Shown: piece after piece, positions 62,006 through 64,000 of the stretch
Layout of the letters: the number at the start of each line of letters is the position of its first letter
Numbering within the stretch: position 1 is the first letter of the stretch
Source: JAGXRK01 sp963714415
GTDB taxonomy: Bacteria; Bacteroidota; Ignavibacteria; Ignavibacteriales; Ignavibacteriaceae
Length of the DNA stretch: 64,000 bases
Direction: 5' to 3'
Assembly (NCBI GenBank): GCA_963714415.1
Contig: CAVQOL010000001.1
Span: 124,001-188,000 of the forward strand
The notes under the pieces: generated by a model
Told to the model about the DNA's origin: nothing
Database searches by the model: none
What the model saw: only the letters and a program-made list of their open reading frames with translations
Translations under genes and position numbers: made by a program

Positions 62006-62217
62006 ATGCCAAATTTAAATGGAACAGGTCCACAAGGACAAGGTCCTTTGACCGGAAGAAGAAGCGGTCGCTGCAGAGATACTGAAAAAGCTGAGGCACA
62101 AAACAAGTCCTCAGAAAGTAAAGAAGTTATTTACGGTCTGGGACGTGGCGGAAGACCACGGGCGGTGGTGGATTTGGCAAAGGTCGCGGTGCAAGAAGAG
62201 GGTTCGGAAACAGATAA
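62006..62217 (+). CDS. Gly-rich DUF5320-type small protein (frameshifted)
   Basis: AGAGGAG precedes the ATG. The protein opens MPNLNGTGPQGQGPLTGRRS, then GRCRDTEKAEAQN, the DUF5320 pattern (P-n-l-N-G-T-G-P-x-G-x-G-P). The visible frame runs past 62160 into unrelated residues and stops at 62227. One added base near 62157 gives the usual glycine-arginine tail (GGGGFGKGRGARRGFGNR) and a stop at 62215-62217. Proteins of this kind are found beside NifX/NifB-like proteins in anaerobes. Role unknown. Confidence 0.75.
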
Positions 62218-62231
62218 AGGATGTTAATTCA

Positions 62232-62633
62232 TTGATAATTGCAATTACATCTGAAGGATTGGATCTGGGCTCTTTAGTTGCGGAGAAATTCGGAAGGACT
62301 CCTTTCATAATTTTTTATGATACGGAGAAAAATACATTCGAATCTCTCCGCAATCCTTATGCAAACATATTTGGCGGCGCGGGAATTCAAACGTCTCAGT
62401 TCATAATTGAAAAAAATGTTTGCTTGGTAATTACAACTGAGATAGGCGTACATCCTCTTCGATTGATGGAATCTGCTGATGTTAAAGTTTACTCTTGTTC
62501 TAAAATGCAGGTTAAAGAAGTTGTGAATAAATTTGTTGAAGGAAAATTAGAGATCGTTAAACAAGACTCATCTCAAAAAGTCGGTAGAGACGGAAGAGGA
62601 AGAAAAAGAAGGAATCGGAATAAAAATTTTTAG
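62232..62633 (+). CDS. NifX/NifB-family (dinitrogenase Fe-Mo cofactor-type) protein 1
   Basis: Protein of 133 residues. The frame starts at TTG 62232 (LIIAITSEGLDLGSLVAEKF), preceded by AAAGGA, and has an RNase H-like core: FIIFYDTEKNTFESLRNPYA and VCLVITTEIGVHPLRLMESA. A basic tail (GRDGRGRKRRNRNKNF) follows. The family (PF02579) includes NifX, NafY and the orange protein (ORP), which holds an unusual Mo-Cu cluster. The cofactor here is unknown. Confidence 0.82.
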   Translation: MIIAITSEGLDLGSLVAEKFGRTPFIIFYDTEKNTFESLRNPYANIFGGAGIQTSQFIIEKNVCLVITTEIGVHPLRLMESADVKVYSCSKMQVKEVVNKFVEGKLEIVKQDSSQKVGRDGRGRKRRNRNKNF

Positions 62634-62673
62634 TTAAATAAATTCTCAAGTAAAATAAAAATATGGAGTTAAT

Positions 62674-63045
62674 ATGAATCAACGTTTAGCAATAGCAATT
62701 GAAGAAATCGGCACGAAAGAAATTGTTGCAGAACATTTTGGAAGATGTTCAAAATTCAATGTATGCGAACTTGACGAACAAAAAAAGGTATTAAAAGCCG
62801 AATCATTTTTTAACCCTTTAGCCGGAGATCACGGCGGCGCATGTCAACTCCCCGCATACGTCAAGCAGTTCAATGTGAGCACTATTATTGCTGGCGGCAT
62901 GGGACAAAAGGCAGTTTCTAATTTCCTGTCATATGGTATTGATGTTATTACAGCACCGGGACTTGCTTATGAAGAAGCATTAAACCTTTTCATCGAAGGA
63001 AAGTTGAAAGGTTACGAAGCTTGTAAGCACGAACATCATCACTGA
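62674..63045 (+). CDS. NifX/NifB-family protein 2 (ORP-like)
   Basis: Protein of 123 residues: RLAIAIEEIGTKEIVAEHFG, then CSKFNVCELDEQKKVLKAES, VSTIIAGGMGQKAVSNFLSY and a GIDVITAPGLAYEEALNLFI helix. The end is histidine-rich (CKHEHHH). This is the second PF02579-type protein of the operon. Either could be the ORP counterpart. A clear AUG and an upstream GGAG are present. Confidence 0.85.
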   Translation: MNQRLAIAIEEIGTKEIVAEHFGRCSKFNVCELDEQKKVLKAESFFNPLAGDHGGACQLPAYVKQFNVSTIIAGGMGQKAVSNFLSYGIDVITAPGLAYEEALNLFIEGKLKGYEACKHEHHH

Positions 63046-63053
63046 GGTATCTG

Positions 63054-63905
63054 TTGGTAATATCAATTGCATCGGGTAAAGGCGGAACAGGAAAAACAAC
63101 AGTTGCATGCGGACTCGCTTCTGTCATTAATAACTGTGTCTACATAGATTGTGATGTTGAAGAACCTAACGGTCATCTTTTGTTAAAACCTGAAATCACA
63201 GTAGAAGAACCTTCTTATAAACTTATTCCAAAGATAAATTATGACAGATGCGACTTCTGTAATAAATGTGCAGAGGTGTGTGAGTTTAACGCTCTACTCA
63301 ATCTTAAATCAGAAATATATCTCTTTGATGAACTCTGTCATAGCTGTGGAGCTTGTACTTACTTCTGTCCGCAAAAAGCAATTACAGAAGTAAATAAAGA
63401 AAATGGTAAAATCAGAATCGGAGAAACTTTAAATAATATTTTGTTCTATGATGCATATCTAAAAGTTGGCGAAGCTTCTGCCGCACCTCTAATTAAGAAA
63501 GTTAAAAATGCATATAAAGGAAACAGACCTGTAATAATTGATTCGCCGCCTGGCACTTCTTGCTCAATGTTGGAAGCAGTTAAAGATTCGGATTTTTGTG
63601 TGCTCGTGACAGAATCAACACCGTTTGGATTTAATGATCTTAAACTCGCCATAAATGTTTTAAGACAAATAAACATTCCATTCGGAATTGTAATAAACAA
63701 ATACGATGATAATTTCTTCCAGCTTGACGAATACATTCATGATAACAAGCTGAATCTTTTATTGAAGATTCCTTTTAGAATGGATATTGCTGAAAGTTAC
63801 TCAAAGGGTGAATTGCTAACAGAAACAATTAAAGATTTCAGAATAATGATGTTAGATCTTGTAGAAAAAATCAGAAAAGAAATTGTTGAAAAAGAGTATG
63901 TCTGA
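63054..63905 (+). CDS. MinD/ParA-type ATPase with inserted 2[4Fe-4S] ferredoxin domain
   Basis: Protein of 283 residues. Walker A is GKGGTGKTT (8-16). A ferredoxin insert has two cluster motifs: Cys66, Cys69, Cys72 and Cys76, then Cys95, Cys98, Cys101 and Cys105. A VIIDSPPGTSCSMLEAVK block follows. The start is TTG at 63054 with GAGG in front; there is no better ATG. This architecture is one of the two ATPases in the ORP complex of Desulfovibrio. The stop overlaps the start of the next gene by 8 bases. Confidence 0.92.
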   Translation: MVISIASGKGGTGKTTVACGLASVINNCVYIDCDVEEPNGHLLLKPEITVEEPSYKLIPKINYDRCDFCNKCAEVCEFNALLNLKSEIYLFDELCHSCGACTYFCPQKAITEVNKENGKIRIGETLNNILFYDAYLKVGEASAAPLIKKVKNAYKGNRPVIIDSPPGTSCSMLEAVKDSDFCVLVTESTPFGFNDLKLAINVLRQINIPFGIVINKYDDNFFQLDEYIHDNKLNLLLKIPFRMDIAESYSKGELLTETIKDFRIMMLDLVEKIRKEIVEKEYV

Positions 63906-64000
63906 TAAAAACTATAAACAAATTGTAATTCTTAGCGGTAAAGGTGGAACCGGTAAAACGACTGTTGCAACTGCATTATCAGAAATAGCCGAAGACAAAG
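63898..64000 (+). CDS. Second MinD/ParA-type ATPase (cut by window end)
   Basis: Only the first 34 residues are visible: MSDKNYKQIVILSGKGGTGK, then TTVATALSEIAEDK. The P-loop GKGGTGKTT is complete. It overlaps the previous gene by 8 bases, so it is co-translated. Two adjacent ATPases of this type match the ORP locus plan. Whether this one also has ferredoxin motifs cannot be seen. Confidence 0.88.
   Translation, partial: MSDKNYKQIVILSGKGGTGKTTVATALSEIAEDK

Overview
The window looks like a chromosomal segment of a low-GC, Gram-negative bacterium of the class Ignavibacteria (Bacteroidota/Chlorobi group). The evidence is several secreted proteins that end in the type IX secretion (T9SS) C-terminal domain with the NFPNPFNPNT motif, a GWxTD-like lipoprotein-type protein, and Bacteroidota-type neighbourhoods such as a DUF6913-like gene beside ligA. 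No rRNA, tRNA, CRISPR array, phage or plasmid genes were seen.

Layout. 1-13.3 kb, mostly minus strand: a GWxTD-like gene, rimO, cdsA, a DUF2007 protein and a CPBP protease; a badly broken lipoprotein gene on plus; then an envelope and regulatory run (DUF3108 protein, GT9 glycosyltransferase, 3-methyladenine glycosylase, TPR protein, GT2 glycosyltransferase, LptE, a sigma-54 activator, a metallo-beta-lactamase-fold hydrolase and a SPOR protein). 13.3-16.3 kb: a repeat-rich zone with miaB and a DUF559 endonuclease bracketed by near-identical direct repeats. 16.3-30.9 kb: six T9SS cargo genes (two secreted nucleases, lamin-tail, FN3, beta-propeller and beta-helix-like proteins). Four of the five plus-strand genes share the same ~600 bp 3' cassette, and the fifth (22131-23033) has a cut-down version; each is followed by a copy of the same terminator. 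31-57 kb: housekeeping and envelope genes on minus (GlmU-like, O-antigen ligase-like, MsbA, site-2 protease, XerD, 7TM-HD phosphodiesterase, HAD, two SSS symporters, ClC, STAS, LigA, RodZ-like, RsmB, an RND pump pair and bL31). 57.5-64 kb: a divergent sigma-54 activator facing a plus-strand operon of Mrp/MinD-type ATPases, NifX/NifB-like proteins, a CGGC protein and a radical SAM protein. This matches the architecture of the anaerobe-specific orange-protein (ORP) complex loci of Desulfovibrio.

Two themes stand out. First, a ~27 bp palindromic-repeat end is inserted in frame, in both orientations, at the same point of five T9SS proteins, so an intergenic-type repeat has become protein sequence. 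Second, the ORP-like locus carries a clear array of TTGCA-N4-TGCAA palindromes ahead of a sigma-54-like promoter.

Caution on quality: at least seven conserved genes (rimO, cdsA, the CPBP gene, the 3-methyladenine glycosylase gene, miaB, msbA and the DUF559 gene) are split by single-base indels, several in short homopolymers, and three repeat-family genes are worse. Breaking so many core genes at once is unlikely biologically, so I treat most of these as sequencing or assembly errors and annotate the genes across the shift.
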